A program made the translations under genes and the position numbers. A stretch of 21,933 nucleotides of DNA from contig JAQUBU010000008.1 in NCBI GenBank assembly GCA_028686565.1, positions 1-21,933 on the forward strand, given 5' to 3'. The notes beneath the pieces were generated by a model. That model searched no databases, was not told the origin of the DNA, and was given only the letters and a program-made list of their open reading frames with translations. Shown piece after piece: positions 1-7,385 of the stretch. This DNA comes from Syntrophomonadaceae bacterium (GTDB taxonomy: Bacteria > Bacillota > Syntrophomonadia > Syntrophomonadales > Syntrophomonadaceae). Each line of letters opens with the position of its first letter. Position 1 is the stretch's first letter.

Positions 1-458
1 TTGCTAATAATCCTGCTTATCCTGGCAGGAAGTCCGTCGGTATTATAATGAACAGGGTGCCACTTGCGATGTGCATCGCTTTGCACCGCTGCACAATACA
101 TTCGGCCTTCTTTAAAGCCTACTGCCGTATAGGCAAAAAGCGGCAGTCCTCCATTATCTTTATTCTTTACACAAGCCGGGAACAGGGTCCGGGTAAAGCC
201 TTGCGGCAATAAGGCAGCCACTGCCCAAACCGGTTGTTCACTATCCAGCGGGCTGGTTTCAAGGCAGGTTGCCTGTTCATGAACATTTAATCCTACTGGA
301 AAATGCTGCGGTATTGTAACAAGGGAAGCTCCGCGGGGTAAAGGCATCATTTCCCCATTTTCAGGTATAACCCATTCATTGCCGCTTCGACCCAGAAGCC
401 GCAGAGACGGGTGCTCAAATATCTCCCCACTGCTATTGGCATATAGACTAAGATACAT
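1..458 (-). CDS. N-terminal part of a probable radical SAM protein (runs off the window)
   Basis: This is an open frame of 152 codons from an ATG at 456-458 down to the window edge. It is preceded by a good ribosome binding site (GGAGGTTGG, 461-469). The protein starts MYLSLYANSSGEIFEHPSLR and continues with a segment around residues 33-55 (GEMMPLPRGAS, TIPQHFPVG) and a later stretch HRKWHPVHYNTDGLP at residues 130-144. From memory, this N-terminal region precedes a radical SAM core in a family of uncharacterised clostridial proteins. The diagnostic CxxxCxxC cysteines would lie beyond the window and are not seen, so the family call is inference. Only two cysteines occur in the visible part. 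It is divergent from the chemotaxis gene at 830. Confidence 0.5.
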   Translation of the reverse strand, partial: MYLSLYANSSGEIFEHPSLRLLGRSGNEWVIPENGEMMPLPRGASLVTIPQHFPVGLNVHEQATCLETSPLDSEQPVWAVAALLPQGFTRTLFPACVKNKDNGGLPLFAYTAVGFKEGRMYCAAVQSDAHRKWHPVHYNTDGLPARISRIIS

Positions 459-829
459 TTCCAACCTCCATAAACAAATAGAGTTAAACAAATATAAATT
501 TTACTATTAGCCTATCGCAATTGCGCTGATATTAAAAGCCCTGCACAAAATAAGCCCCGGGATTTACTAACAATTTTAGTTTAATTCTATGTAAAAACAA
601 TATTGGTAAATTAGATTATTCGCGGATATTTGTAGTATAATTGGGCAAATTGCTATATATTGTAATCAAGTGTCCTATGATCGTTTTATTATCAGGAAAT
701 TAACATGTGTAACACACTGCAACAAGTTATTTATTTACCGGGAAGGAGGGCAGCAGTAGTTCTTAAACATGCATATAGATAGAAGCATGTAGATAAATAT
801 AGAGATACAAATATAAGGGGGATATACAA
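459..829. other. Gene-free divergent intergenic region upstream of the chemoreceptor gene
   Basis: No convincing gene lies in these 371 bases. A TATAAT hexamer occurs on the plus strand near 635-640, but I see no good -35 hexamer at normal spacing, so a promoter is only suggested. A short palindrome TGTGT-A-ACACA lies at 706-716. ACATGC (767-772) and GCATGT (785-790) form a 6-bp inverted repeat 40 bases before the chemoreceptor start. These could be operator or leader structures, but both are short enough to arise by chance. The stretch just before the start is AT-rich and purine-rich, ending in the ribosome binding site AAGGGGG near 815-821. Confidence 0.5.
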
Positions 830-2833
830 GTGAAAAGTATTGGCAGTAGACTGTTGCTTTTCTTCAGTATTACACTGCTGGTAATTTGCGGCGGGTTGGG
901 AGTTATCGCTTACCATTACGCCGGCGAAGCTATGCTCAGCAATATTGAAGAGAGCCTTTTAGCTCAGGCCGCAGGGGGTGCCAGGGTTACCGAGCGGGGC
1001 ATCCAGGCACAGCTGGATGTACTGAATACGATTGCCAGTCGTGATGTAATTAGTTCTATGAATTGGGAAACCCAGAAATCTTCCCTGATTCCAGATGGTA
1101 AGCGCCTTAATTACAAAGTGTTTGGAGTAGCCACCCCGGACGGCAATCTGCGTCTGGTGGACGGCTCGAATACCGTAATCAGCGACCGGAAATATTTCTC
1201 AAGAGCCATGGCGGGAGAAAGCCAGGTCGCCGAGCCTATCGTGAGCCGGGTCGATTCTTCGATTATTTTACCTTTTGCGGTTCCTATCAAGTCACAAACT
1301 GATGGAACAATAATCGGAGCTCTGGTTGCTTATCAGGATGTCAAAATTTTAAGTGATATAACAAATGTTATAAAATGCGGTGAAACAGGTTATGCCTTTA
1401 TGGTAAACAGCAAGGGGACAATGATAGCTCACCCCGATATGAAGAGCGTTTTGGAACAGGTTAATTATGTTGAGCTAGGAAAACAAGACCCAAATTACCG
1501 TGAACTTGGGGCAATAGTTGATGAGATGAGCAAGGGCAAAAAAGGAATTGGGCAATACATCTTTAACGGTATCGAAAAGGAAATGGCATATCAACCGGTT
1601 GCCGGTACTACCTGGTCCATAGGCGTTACTGGTACCACTGGTGAACTTCTGTCTGGGCTTAATGGCCTCAAGTCTGCTATTGCAGTGTCCAGCCTGCTGT
1701 TCCTGTTGCTGGGAGTGGTAATATCAATTTTTCTAGGCCGAGAAATAAAAAATCCCATAAGCACAGCAGTATCTCATTTTGACGAAATGGCACATGGGGA
1801 TTTTACCAAGCAAGTGCCCGAATCCTTTATAAATCGCAAGGATGAACTTGGCACCATGGGAAAAGGACTGGATGAATTAAATAAGGGACTTGCTAGTTTT
1901 GGGCGCAATATTGCCAACGCCGCTCAGGAACTGGCTGCTTCGAGCCAGCAAATGGCAGCAACCTCTCAGGAAGTAGCTGCAAATATGGAAGAAGTTACAT
2001 CTTCCACTCAAAATATTGCCGGCAACCTTCAGGAAGTATCAGCCGCTACAGAAGAAATAACCGCTTCGGGAGAAGAGATCGGGGCCTCTCTGGAAGAACT
2101 TTATAGTCAAGCTCAAAGCAGCAACCAGGACGCTTTGGAAATCGAGAAACGGGCTTTAAAATTGCAAAAAGATGCTCAGCGTTCCAGTGAATCCGCTACT
2201 AAGATGTATGAGGATATTGCTGATAAGCTCGTAAACGCCATAGAAGATGCCAAGGTCGTTGATGAAATCTCCAGCCTGGCTGACAATATCGGAGGTATTG
2301 CCAACCAAACCAATCTTTTAGCTTTGAATGCTGCCATTGAAGCAGCCCGGGCTGGCGAGAACGGCCGGGGGTTTGCCGTAGTAGCCGAAGAGGTACGCAA
2401 TCTGGCTGAGCAATCTTCATCAACAGTAGTTAATATTCAGGGACTAACCATACAAGTGCAGCAAGCCATCTCCAACCTTATAAACAATTCCAACCGTCTT
2501 TTAAGCTTTATCAATGAGGTGGTAATTAAGGATTATGCAATAATGGTTGAAACCGGTCACACCTACCTGGGTGATGCTGACCGTATAAAGGTATTGACTG
2601 AGCAGGTCAAGACATTAACAGCTGCCTCAGTCAAAGCAATGAATGAAATTAACCAGGCTATTGAAGCAACCGCATTCAATATAGAACGGAGCAACTCAGG
2701 TGCCCAGCAAATAGCCATCGGCAACCTGGAAAGCAGCAGATCAATCATGGAACTCAGTGAAACAGCTGGCAAGTTGGCCAAGATGGCCGAAAAAATGAGC
2801 CGTCTGGTAAACCGTTTCAAGTATAATGCCTAA
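830..2833 (+). CDS. Methyl-accepting chemotaxis protein with extracellular Cache-type sensor
   Basis: This is a transmembrane chemoreceptor of 667 residues. A first membrane segment spans about residues 8-28. An extracellular sensor region follows (about 30-278); it looks like a double Cache domain, for example DRKYFSRAMAGE at 119-130 and the ILPFAVPI strand near 146. A second membrane segment lies at about 282-302, then a HAMP linker (about 304-358) and a long cytoplasmic signalling coiled coil. The conserved hairpin tip that contacts CheA/CheW is clear: NQTNLLALNAAIEAARAGE from about 492, then RGFAVVAEEVRNLAEQS. The C-terminus (RLVNRFKYNA) has no CheR/CheB-docking pentapeptide. The start is GTG at 830, 8 bases after AGGGGG. 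No other chemotaxis gene is nearby, so this is an orphan receptor whose ligand cannot be told from sequence. Confidence 0.93.
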   Translation: MKSIGSRLLLFFSITLLVICGGLGVIAYHYAGEAMLSNIEESLLAQAAGGARVTERGIQAQLDVLNTIASRDVISSMNWETQKSSLIPDGKRLNYKVFGVATPDGNLRLVDGSNTVISDRKYFSRAMAGESQVAEPIVSRVDSSIILPFAVPIKSQTDGTIIGALVAYQDVKILSDITNVIKCGETGYAFMVNSKGTMIAHPDMKSVLEQVNYVELGKQDPNYRELGAIVDEMSKGKKGIGQYIFNGIEKEMAYQPVAGTTWSIGVTGTTGELLSGLNGLKSAIAVSSLLFLLLGVVISIFLGREIKNPISTAVSHFDEMAHGDFTKQVPESFINRKDELGTMGKGLDELNKGLASFGRNIANAAQELAASSQQMAATSQEVAANMEEVTSSTQNIAGNLQEVSAATEEITASGEEIGASLEELYSQAQSSNQDALEIEKRALKLQKDAQRSSESATKMYEDIADKLVNAIEDAKVVDEISSLADNIGGIANQTNLLALNAAIEAARAGENGRGFAVVAEEVRNLAEQSSSTVVNIQGLTIQVQQAISNLINNSNRLLSFINEVVIKDYAIMVETGHTYLGDADRIKVLTEQVKTLTAASVKAMNEINQAIEATAFNIERSNSGAQQIAIGNLESSRSIMELSETAGKLAKMAEKMSRLVNRFKYNA

Positions 2834-2842
2834 AGGATGAGC

Positions 2843-2961
2843 GATCAAGGGGACGGATGACACAAGGGGACGTTTTGATGACACAAGGGGACGTTTTTAG
2901 TGTGTCATTTTTAATGACACACCAAAAACGTCCCCTTGTGTCATCAAAACGTCCCCTTGTG
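2843..2961. repeat. REPIN-like palindrome built from a 20-bp GACACAAGGGGACGTTTT repeat
   Basis: Arms at 2861-2909 and 2913-2961 are 49-nt inverted repeats with a single mismatch (A2899 opposite C2923) and a TTT loop. Inside the left arm the unit GACACAAGGGGACGTTTT occurs twice at a 20-bp period (from 2860 and from 2880). A third, decayed copy (ATCAAGGGGACGGAT) precedes it at about 2844-2858. The element fills the gap between two convergent genes: it begins 9 bases after the chemoreceptor stop and ends 11 bases before the M23 peptidase stop. In RNA it would form a very stable hairpin from either strand, so it may end transcription of both genes. From memory, AAGGGGACG-type units recur in several clostridial genomes. 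Any link to a REP-associated transposase is inference; no transposase is in this window. Confidence 0.85.
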
Positions 2962-2971
2962 CCTTGCTTTT

Positions 2972-3826
2972 CTAGCGCAGGTATTCCAAAGGATTAAATG
3001 TCTTATCACCCTTTCTAATTTCAAAATGCAGGTGTGGTCCGGTAGTTCTGCCGCTGCTGCCTACGGCAGCAATTGTTTCACCCTGCCTGACTTTTTGCCC
3101 CTGATTAACTAATGTTTTGCTGGCATGGGCATACAGGCTCTGTTCCCCATTTGAGTGCTCAAGAATCACTGTTCTCCCATATATGGACTTATAGCCAACA
3201 AACGATACCTCGCCTGCTGCTGCTGCTTTGATGGGAGTACCGGTTTTTCCGGCAATATCCAAACCATGATGAAAACCGGATTTGCGCCAGCCATAGCGAG
3301 AAGTAATAGTTCCAAATAGAGGCCAGGCGTAAAACGAACGGCTTATGTTAAATCCGCGCGAGGTCTCCTGACTGGTCTTTGCCAGCCGCTGCGTTCCGGC
3401 TGGAATTACTATTGCCTCACCAATTTCCAGTCTGCTTGGGTTCTTGCTTTTGTTCAATCCCTGCAGTTCATTTAAACTAACACCGTAATTTGCTGCTATG
3501 CTCCACATGGTATCACCTTTATTAACCAGATGAACTTTACTGTTGCTGCCAGTCGAAACTTTTATACTCTGTCCAATCCTCAAGATGCTTTTGTCATTTA
3601 AACCATTAGTACTCATTATGAGCTTCAGATCCAGATTAAGAGTTTTGGATATGCCCCACAAGGTATCGCCCTTTCTAACCGTATAAAAGCTGTCCGGCCT
3701 TTGAACTGCTACATTTTTTTTAATACACGGGATAAAACTGCCCTCATCGGGTGAAGCCAATACAGGATTAATACTTACTGTCAGAATGTGGGTTATAAGT
3801 ACCAAGATTACCCACTTTTTATTCAT
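2972..3826 (-). CDS. Secreted murein hydrolase: two LysM domains plus M23 peptidase
   Basis: This 284-residue protein has an N-terminal signal peptide (about residues 1-25, basic MNKK then a hydrophobic run ending PVLA). Two LysM peptidoglycan-binding repeats follow: about 47-90 (YTVRKGDTLWGISK) and about 98-142 (HLVNKGDTMWSIAANYGVS). A C-terminal M23/LytM zinc endopeptidase domain runs from about 167 to 284. The zinc and catalytic residues are all present: HxxxD at H186-D190, H234 in YAH, and HLH at 265-267. It should cleave peptidoglycan cross-links outside the cell. The start is ATG at 3824-3826 with GAGGTG 10 bases upstream. It lies 95 bases downstream of rho and is separated from it by a terminator, so it probably has its own promoter. 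It sits where many Firmicutes carry rpmE after rho. Spore or vegetative function cannot be told. Confidence 0.9.
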   Translation of the reverse strand: MNKKWVILVLITHILTVSINPVLASPDEGSFIPCIKKNVAVQRPDSFYTVRKGDTLWGISKTLNLDLKLIMSTNGLNDKSILRIGQSIKVSTGSNSKVHLVNKGDTMWSIAANYGVSLNELQGLNKSKNPSRLEIGEAIVIPAGTQRLAKTSQETSRGFNISRSFYAWPLFGTITSRYGWRKSGFHHGLDIAGKTGTPIKAAAAGEVSFVGYKSIYGRTVILEHSNGEQSLYAHASKTLVNQGQKVRQGETIAAVGSSGRTTGPHLHFEIRKGDKTFNPLEYLR

Positions 3827-3855
3827 TTGATTTTTTCACCTCATTTCCTCAAGAA

Positions 3856-3880
3856 ACAAAAAAAGGGCCTACTGACCCTT
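3856..3880 (-). terminator. Rho-independent terminator after rho
   Basis: Read on the minus strand, AAGGGTC (3880-3874), a 4-base loop, and GGCCCTT (3869-3863) form a 7-bp stem with one G-T pair. A run of seven Ts follows immediately (3862-3856). It lies about 40 bases after the rho stop codon and before the M23 gene. Confidence 0.75.
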
Positions 3881-3921
3881 ATTTTTAACCTTTTTGGAAA
3901 TGATTATTCATTTTTCAAGGA

Positions 3922-5199
3922 TTAGTAGTTGTTTCGCGCAAATTCCTTTCTGCTAAAGGCAATAGGGGCAGCCCGCAAAAGATCTTGATTTGATTTGGTT
4001 TTCTTCATGGTATCTATCATCATCTGCATACCTTCAACTTGATTATAATCACTTAAGGCATTGCGAATTATCCAGGTTAAATCCAATTCTTCCTTGCTAA
4101 GCAGCAATTCCTCTTTTCTGGTTCCTGAGCGCTTAAGGTCTATCGCCGGAAAGACTCTTCTCTCGGCAAGCTTCCGGTCCAGAACCAATTCCATATTACC
4201 CCGGCCTTTGAATTCCTCGAAAATAACTTCATCCATGCGTGAACCTGTCTCAATTAGTGCTGTAGCTATAATAGTCAGGCTGCCGCCTTCTTCAATATTA
4301 CGGGCAGCACCAAAGAATCTCTTGGGCTTATCCAATGAAGCCGGATCAACACCTCCTGATAAAGTCCGGCCGCTTGGCGGTACTACCAGATTGTGAGCCC
4401 TGGCCAGCCGTGTAACACTATCCATCAGGATTACTACATCCCGCTTATGCTCAACCAACCGCTTGGCCCTTTCCAGAACCATATCAGTAACTTTTACATG
4501 ACTCTCCGGCGGTTCATCAAATGTCGATGCGACTACTTCAGCCTTGGTGGACCGCTGCATATCTGTAACTTCCTCCGGCCTTTCATCAACCAGCAGAATT
4601 ATTAGTTCAATTTCAGGGTGATTGGTACTGATTCCCTGTGCGATTTTTTGCAGCAGAATAGTCTTTCCTGCCTTGGGAGGCGCTACAATAAGCCCGCGTT
4701 GTCCTTTGCCAATAGGTGCGACCAAATCAATTATACGAGTAGGAAGCTCCTGGCTCTCGGTCTCCAGGGTAAGTCTTTCGGTGGGATAGAGAGGAGTCAG
4801 AGCATCAAAGTGTATCCTTTTAACTGATTCCTCGGGCAAAAAGCCATTAACACATTCAACTTTTAAGAGTGCAAAAAAGCGTTCATTATCCTTGGGCGAA
4901 CGTACCTGTCCCCCTACACGGTCACCGGTCTTTAATTCAAACTTTCTTATTTGCGATGGTGATACATAGATATCTTCCTGACTGGGCAGGTAGGTAAATG
5001 GACGCAAAAAGCCATAACCATCCGGCATTATGTCTAGTACACCTTGAGCCTGCAGCAGTTGATCCGCATGAGTAAGTGCTTTGGTTATTTCGAAAACCAG
5101 TTCTTTTTTCCGCAGCTTTGAATAACCAGCCAAATTTACCTCTCTGGCAATTTGGTAGAGCTCCAGTATAGTTTTGTTATCTAATTCCGAGATATTCAA
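3922..5199 (-). CDS. rho: Transcription termination factor Rho
   Basis: This is a hexameric RNA-dependent ATPase that releases transcripts. Its 425 residues match the usual length. The order is an N-terminal Rho_N helical domain (about 1-45), a cold-shock-type RNA-binding domain with GYGFLR at 61-66, and the RecA-like motor. The motor shows Walker A APPKAGKT at 173-180, DERPEEVTD at 205-213, Walker B VVILMD at 255-260, the Q-loop PSGRTLSGG at 275-283 and KGRGNMEL at 331-338. All motifs are intact. The start is a TTG at 5197-5199, 5 bases after AGGAGGG, giving MNISELDNKTILELYQ; no ATG fits. It follows glpX on the same strand but is separated by about 400 bases, so it may have its own promoter and leader. 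A factor-independent terminator closes it. Confidence 0.97.
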   Translation of the reverse strand: MNISELDNKTILELYQIAREVNLAGYSKLRKKELVFEITKALTHADQLLQAQGVLDIMPDGYGFLRPFTYLPSQEDIYVSPSQIRKFELKTGDRVGGQVRSPKDNERFFALLKVECVNGFLPEESVKRIHFDALTPLYPTERLTLETESQELPTRIIDLVAPIGKGQRGLIVAPPKAGKTILLQKIAQGISTNHPEIELIILLVDERPEEVTDMQRSTKAEVVASTFDEPPESHVKVTDMVLERAKRLVEHKRDVVILMDSVTRLARAHNLVVPPSGRTLSGGVDPASLDKPKRFFGAARNIEEGGSLTIIATALIETGSRMDEVIFEEFKGRGNMELVLDRKLAERRVFPAIDLKRSGTRKEELLLSKEELDLTWIIRNALSDYNQVEGMQMMIDTMKKTKSNQDLLRAAPIAFSRKEFARNNY

Positions 5200-5223
5200 T
5201 TTTTCCCTCCTTATTTTATTAAT

Positions 5224-5253
5224 ATTATATGACAGCCTATTTTACCTCACCAA
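5224..5253 (-). promoter_or_regulatory. Candidate sigma-A promoter close to rho
   Basis: On the minus strand TTGGTG (5253-5248) is followed after 18 bases by a perfect TATAAT (5229-5224). Transcription would start near 5217, about 18 bases before the rho start codon. The -35 match is only partial, so confidence is moderate. Confidence 0.4.
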
Positions 5254-5382
5254 AAACAACGCAGCACATCCTGTAATTATAAGGACATTGCTGAATTTGT
5301 TTTATACTTCATTATTTACTCTGTATAGTTTTCTTTTTTTTCACATGGTAAATGTTATTGTGGGATAATCATGTGCGAAAAG

Positions 5383-5416
5383 AACTGCCATTTCCAGGCC
5401 CCGTGAAAGGGCAGTT
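5383..5416. other. Stem-loop in the glpX-rho intergenic region
   Basis: AACTGCC (5383-5389) pairs with GGCAGTT (5410-5416), and TTTC (5391-5394) pairs with GAAA (5405-5408), with one internal mismatch and a 10-base loop. On the minus strand the stem is followed by CTTTTCG, a poor T-tract. It may be a weak terminator for the glpX transcript or part of a rho leader. Confidence 0.45.
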
Positions 5417-5500
5417 TAAAACTTTCAGAAACATTACCGCAATGATGCTTAAAAAGAGAGAATACGAGGAATATTACGGCATGATTTAACGAGTATTAGC

Positions 5501-5518
5501 TTCCATAAAATTATGGAA
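5501..5518. promoter_or_regulatory. Perfect inverted repeat TTCCATAA-AA-TTATGGAA
   Basis: Two 8-base arms, TTCCATAA (5501-5508) and TTATGGAA (5511-5518), flank a 2-base centre. The site lies about 43 bases downstream of the extended -10 element at 5561-5569, in the rho leader. The size and symmetry fit an operator for a dimeric regulator, but no regulator is identified. Confidence 0.4.
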
Positions 5519-5533
5519 CATCAAAATTAGCAG

Positions 5534-5569
5534 TTACATTAATATAACACCTTTGAAAATATTATACCA
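5534..5569 (-). promoter_or_regulatory. Extended -10 promoter followed by ribosome binding site and ATG-TAA start-stop
   Basis: On the minus strand a perfect extended -10 (TGGTATAAT, 5569-5561) is followed by AAAGGTG (5554-5548). Eight bases later comes ATG TAA (5539-5534), a start codon directly followed by a stop. The -35 region is poor. Transcription starting here would give a leader of about 355 bases before rho. All elements are short and lie in AT-rich DNA, so chance is possible. Confidence 0.35.
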
Positions 5570-5601
5570 GTATTCAATAATACTTAATCATAAACTATAA
5601 A

Positions 5602-6588
5602 CTATTCCATAATAGATTTTAATCGCTTATCTTTAAACATCGGCTTTCTGTCAAGATGATGGTCGGCTTCGATATTGCGGATAGTCCCCGACAGGCTTCT
5701 CATCACCAAAGTCTGGGTGACTGCACGCCGTTTGTAGTATCTTACCCCTTTGATCAAGAAGGAATCAGTTATGCCCGTAGCTGCAAATATTACGTCTTCT
5801 GATTTCACAAGTTCATCAATCGTAAATATTTTATTAAGATTAGTAATTCCCATCTCATGACAACGATTAACTTCGTTTTGATCCTCCGGACACAGCCTTG
5901 CCTGAAAATCTCCTCCCATACATTTCATGGCTGCTGCAGTGATAACCCCCTCCGGTGCTCCTCCGATACCTATGAGCAAGTCAACTCCCGAATCAGGATA
6001 GGCAGCCGCTACGGCCGGAGAAATATCTCCATCGCTGATTAGCTTGATTCTCGCACCTGCTCTTCTTATTTCTTCAACAATTCCTTGGTGTCGGGGCCGG
6101 TCAAGAATGACAACGGTCACTTCGCTTATTAATTTGTCAAGGCTTCGGGCTACTTCCCAAAGGTTCTCCTTTACGGTTGCATCCAAATGAATCCTGCCTT
6201 TGCATTCGGGGCCAGCCGCTATCTTGTCCATGTACATATCAGGAGCATGGAGCAGTGTACCGCGCGGGGCAATAGCCAGAACAGCAATAGCACCATTTAA
6301 ACCCTTGGCCACCAGATTAGTACCTTCCAAAGGGTCAACCGCAATATCCACTTGGGGAGGAATACCAATACCAACTTTTTCTCCAATATAAAGCATAGGA
6401 GCTTCGTCCATTTCGCCTTCACCAATTACCACTATGCCGTCAACTGAAACAGTATCGAACATTACGCGCATGGCTGTTACGGCAGCATCATCAGCCGTTT
6501 CTTTATCTCCTTTGCCAACCCAACGTGCAGCCGCAAGAGCAGCGGCTTCAGTTACTCGTGCAAACTCAAGAGCCAATTCCCTCTCCAA
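5602..6588 (-). CDS. glpX: Class II fructose-1,6-bisphosphatase GlpX
   Basis: This enzyme hydrolyses fructose 1,6-bisphosphate to fructose 6-phosphate, a gluconeogenic step (some homologues also act on sedoheptulose bisphosphate). The 328-residue length is normal. Metal-binding residues fall at the Escherichia coli GlpX positions as I recall them: D33 in TADDAA, E57 in GEGEMDEAPML (56-66), and D85 and E88 in VDPLEGTN (84-91). The C-terminal half shows GGAPEGVITAAAMKCMGG. The start is TTG at 6586-6588. A TAG lies in frame two codons upstream, so no longer start is possible, and MERELALEF is the usual family N-terminus. The ribosome binding site (GGGGGG) is weak. The gene is 19 bases after transaldolase and is read with fba and tal in one direction. 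Confidence 0.96.
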   Translation of the reverse strand: MERELALEFARVTEAAALAAARWVGKGDKETADDAAVTAMRVMFDTVSVDGIVVIGEGEMDEAPMLYIGEKVGIGIPPQVDIAVDPLEGTNLVAKGLNGAIAVLAIAPRGTLLHAPDMYMDKIAAGPECKGRIHLDATVKENLWEVARSLDKLISEVTVVILDRPRHQGIVEEIRRAGARIKLISDGDISPAVAAAYPDSGVDLLIGIGGAPEGVITAAAMKCMGGDFQARLCPEDQNEVNRCHEMGITNLNKIFTIDELVKSEDVIFAATGITDSFLIKGVRYYKRRAVTQTLVMRSLSGTIRNIEADHHLDRKPMFKDKRLKSIME

Positions 6589-6607
6589 AACCTAACCCCC
6601 CATTTTA

Positions 6608-7249
6608 CTAAAAGACTTTTTTCCAATCCTGCATAAACTTTTCTATCCCTGCATCAGTCAGCGGGTGTTTCATCATCTGCTTGATAATCTGGTATGGTAC
6701 GGTAGCAATGTGCGAGCCTATTTTTGCTGATTCAATAACATGCATGGGATGTCTTATACTGGCAGCAATAACCTCGGTATCAAGCATGTACTGATTAAAT
6801 ATAGTAATTATATCATTCAGCACAATCAAGCCGTCATTGCCTATATCATCCAGTCTCCCTATGAAGGGGCTTACAAAAGCAGCACCCGCTCTTGCTGCCA
6901 GCAAAGCTTGATTAGCTGAAAACACCAGGGTTGCATTGCATGCAATTCCCTTTTGTTTAAGGGTTTTAATAGCTTTTAAGCCCGGCTCGCAAATTGGTAT
7001 TTTTATTACTACATTGGAGTGAATAGCTGCCAGTTCTTCGCCTTCCCTTACCATGGAATCATAATCCAGACCAATGACTTCAGCACTGATGGGTCCATCA
7101 ACTACTTCACAGATTTCCTTAATTACCTGTTTATAATCACGTTTCTCTTGAGCAACCAAACTGGGATTAGTAGTTACTCCCGCGAGAAAGCCCATTGAGC
7201 TTATTTCTTTTATTTCCTCTATATTAGCAGTATCAATAAAAATGCGCAA
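6608..7249 (-). CDS. tal: Transaldolase, small TalC/FSA-like type
   Basis: This is a single-domain (alpha/beta)8 Schiff-base aldolase of about 213 residues, expected to move a dihydroxyacetone unit between sugar phosphates in the non-oxidative pentose phosphate pathway. The Schiff-base lysine is in NVVIKIP. Other family motifs are TTNPSL, CNATLVFSANQALLAARAGA, SPFIGRLDDIG and AASIRHP. A phenylalanine (SPF) sits where fructose-6-phosphate aldolase has its tyrosine, which argues for transaldolase over aldolase activity. I chose the TTG at 7247-7249. It gives the family start MRIFIDTANI and lies 9 bases after AAAGG. Two ATGs at 7256-7258 and 7253-7255 extend the frame by 3 or 2 codons but sit too close to that site. 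Confidence 0.92.
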   Translation of the reverse strand: MRIFIDTANIEEIKEISSMGFLAGVTTNPSLVAQEKRDYKQVIKEICEVVDGPISAEVIGLDYDSMVREGEELAAIHSNVVIKIPICEPGLKAIKTLKQKGIACNATLVFSANQALLAARAGAAFVSPFIGRLDDIGNDGLIVLNDIITIFNQYMLDTEVIAASIRHPMHVIESAKIGSHIATVPYQIIKQMMKHPLTDAGIEKFMQDWKKVF

Positions 7250-7330
7250 AAACATCATCCTTTCTTCAAAACAGAAAATCTCTAAAAACCATATTTATTA
7301 AATTACTCTTGCAATGCAGTGTTTTAATGG

Positions 7331-7358
7331 AAATTACGATTTATACTCACCGTAATTT
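7331..7358. promoter_or_regulatory. Inverted repeat AAATTACG/CGTAATTT between fba and tal
   Basis: Eight-base arms at 7331-7338 and 7351-7358 flank a 12-base centre, within the 136-base gap between the aldolase stop and the transaldolase start. No T-tract follows on the minus strand, so it is not a clear terminator. It could be an operator or an RNA hairpin that tunes expression between the two genes. A second, weaker hairpin (AAAGGC/GCCTTT) overlaps the aldolase stop codon. Confidence 0.35.
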
Positions 7359-7385
7359 GAAAGGAGGAAAGGCCCCTGCCCTGCC

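Noticed and set aside
600..829. Cyclic-di-GMP riboswitch or sigma-54 promoter upstream of the chemoreceptor
   Set aside because: The conserved riboswitch core is not recognisable, and the TTGGGC...TTGC spacing is too short for a -24/-12 promoter.
2176..2820. Minus-strand frames inside the chemoreceptor gene
   Set aside because: They are antisense shadows of the conserved signalling domain, which is the best-supported part of that gene.
2843..2961. CRISPR array
   Set aside because: The repeats abut with no variable spacers and form a single inverted pair, so it is a palindromic repeat and not a CRISPR.
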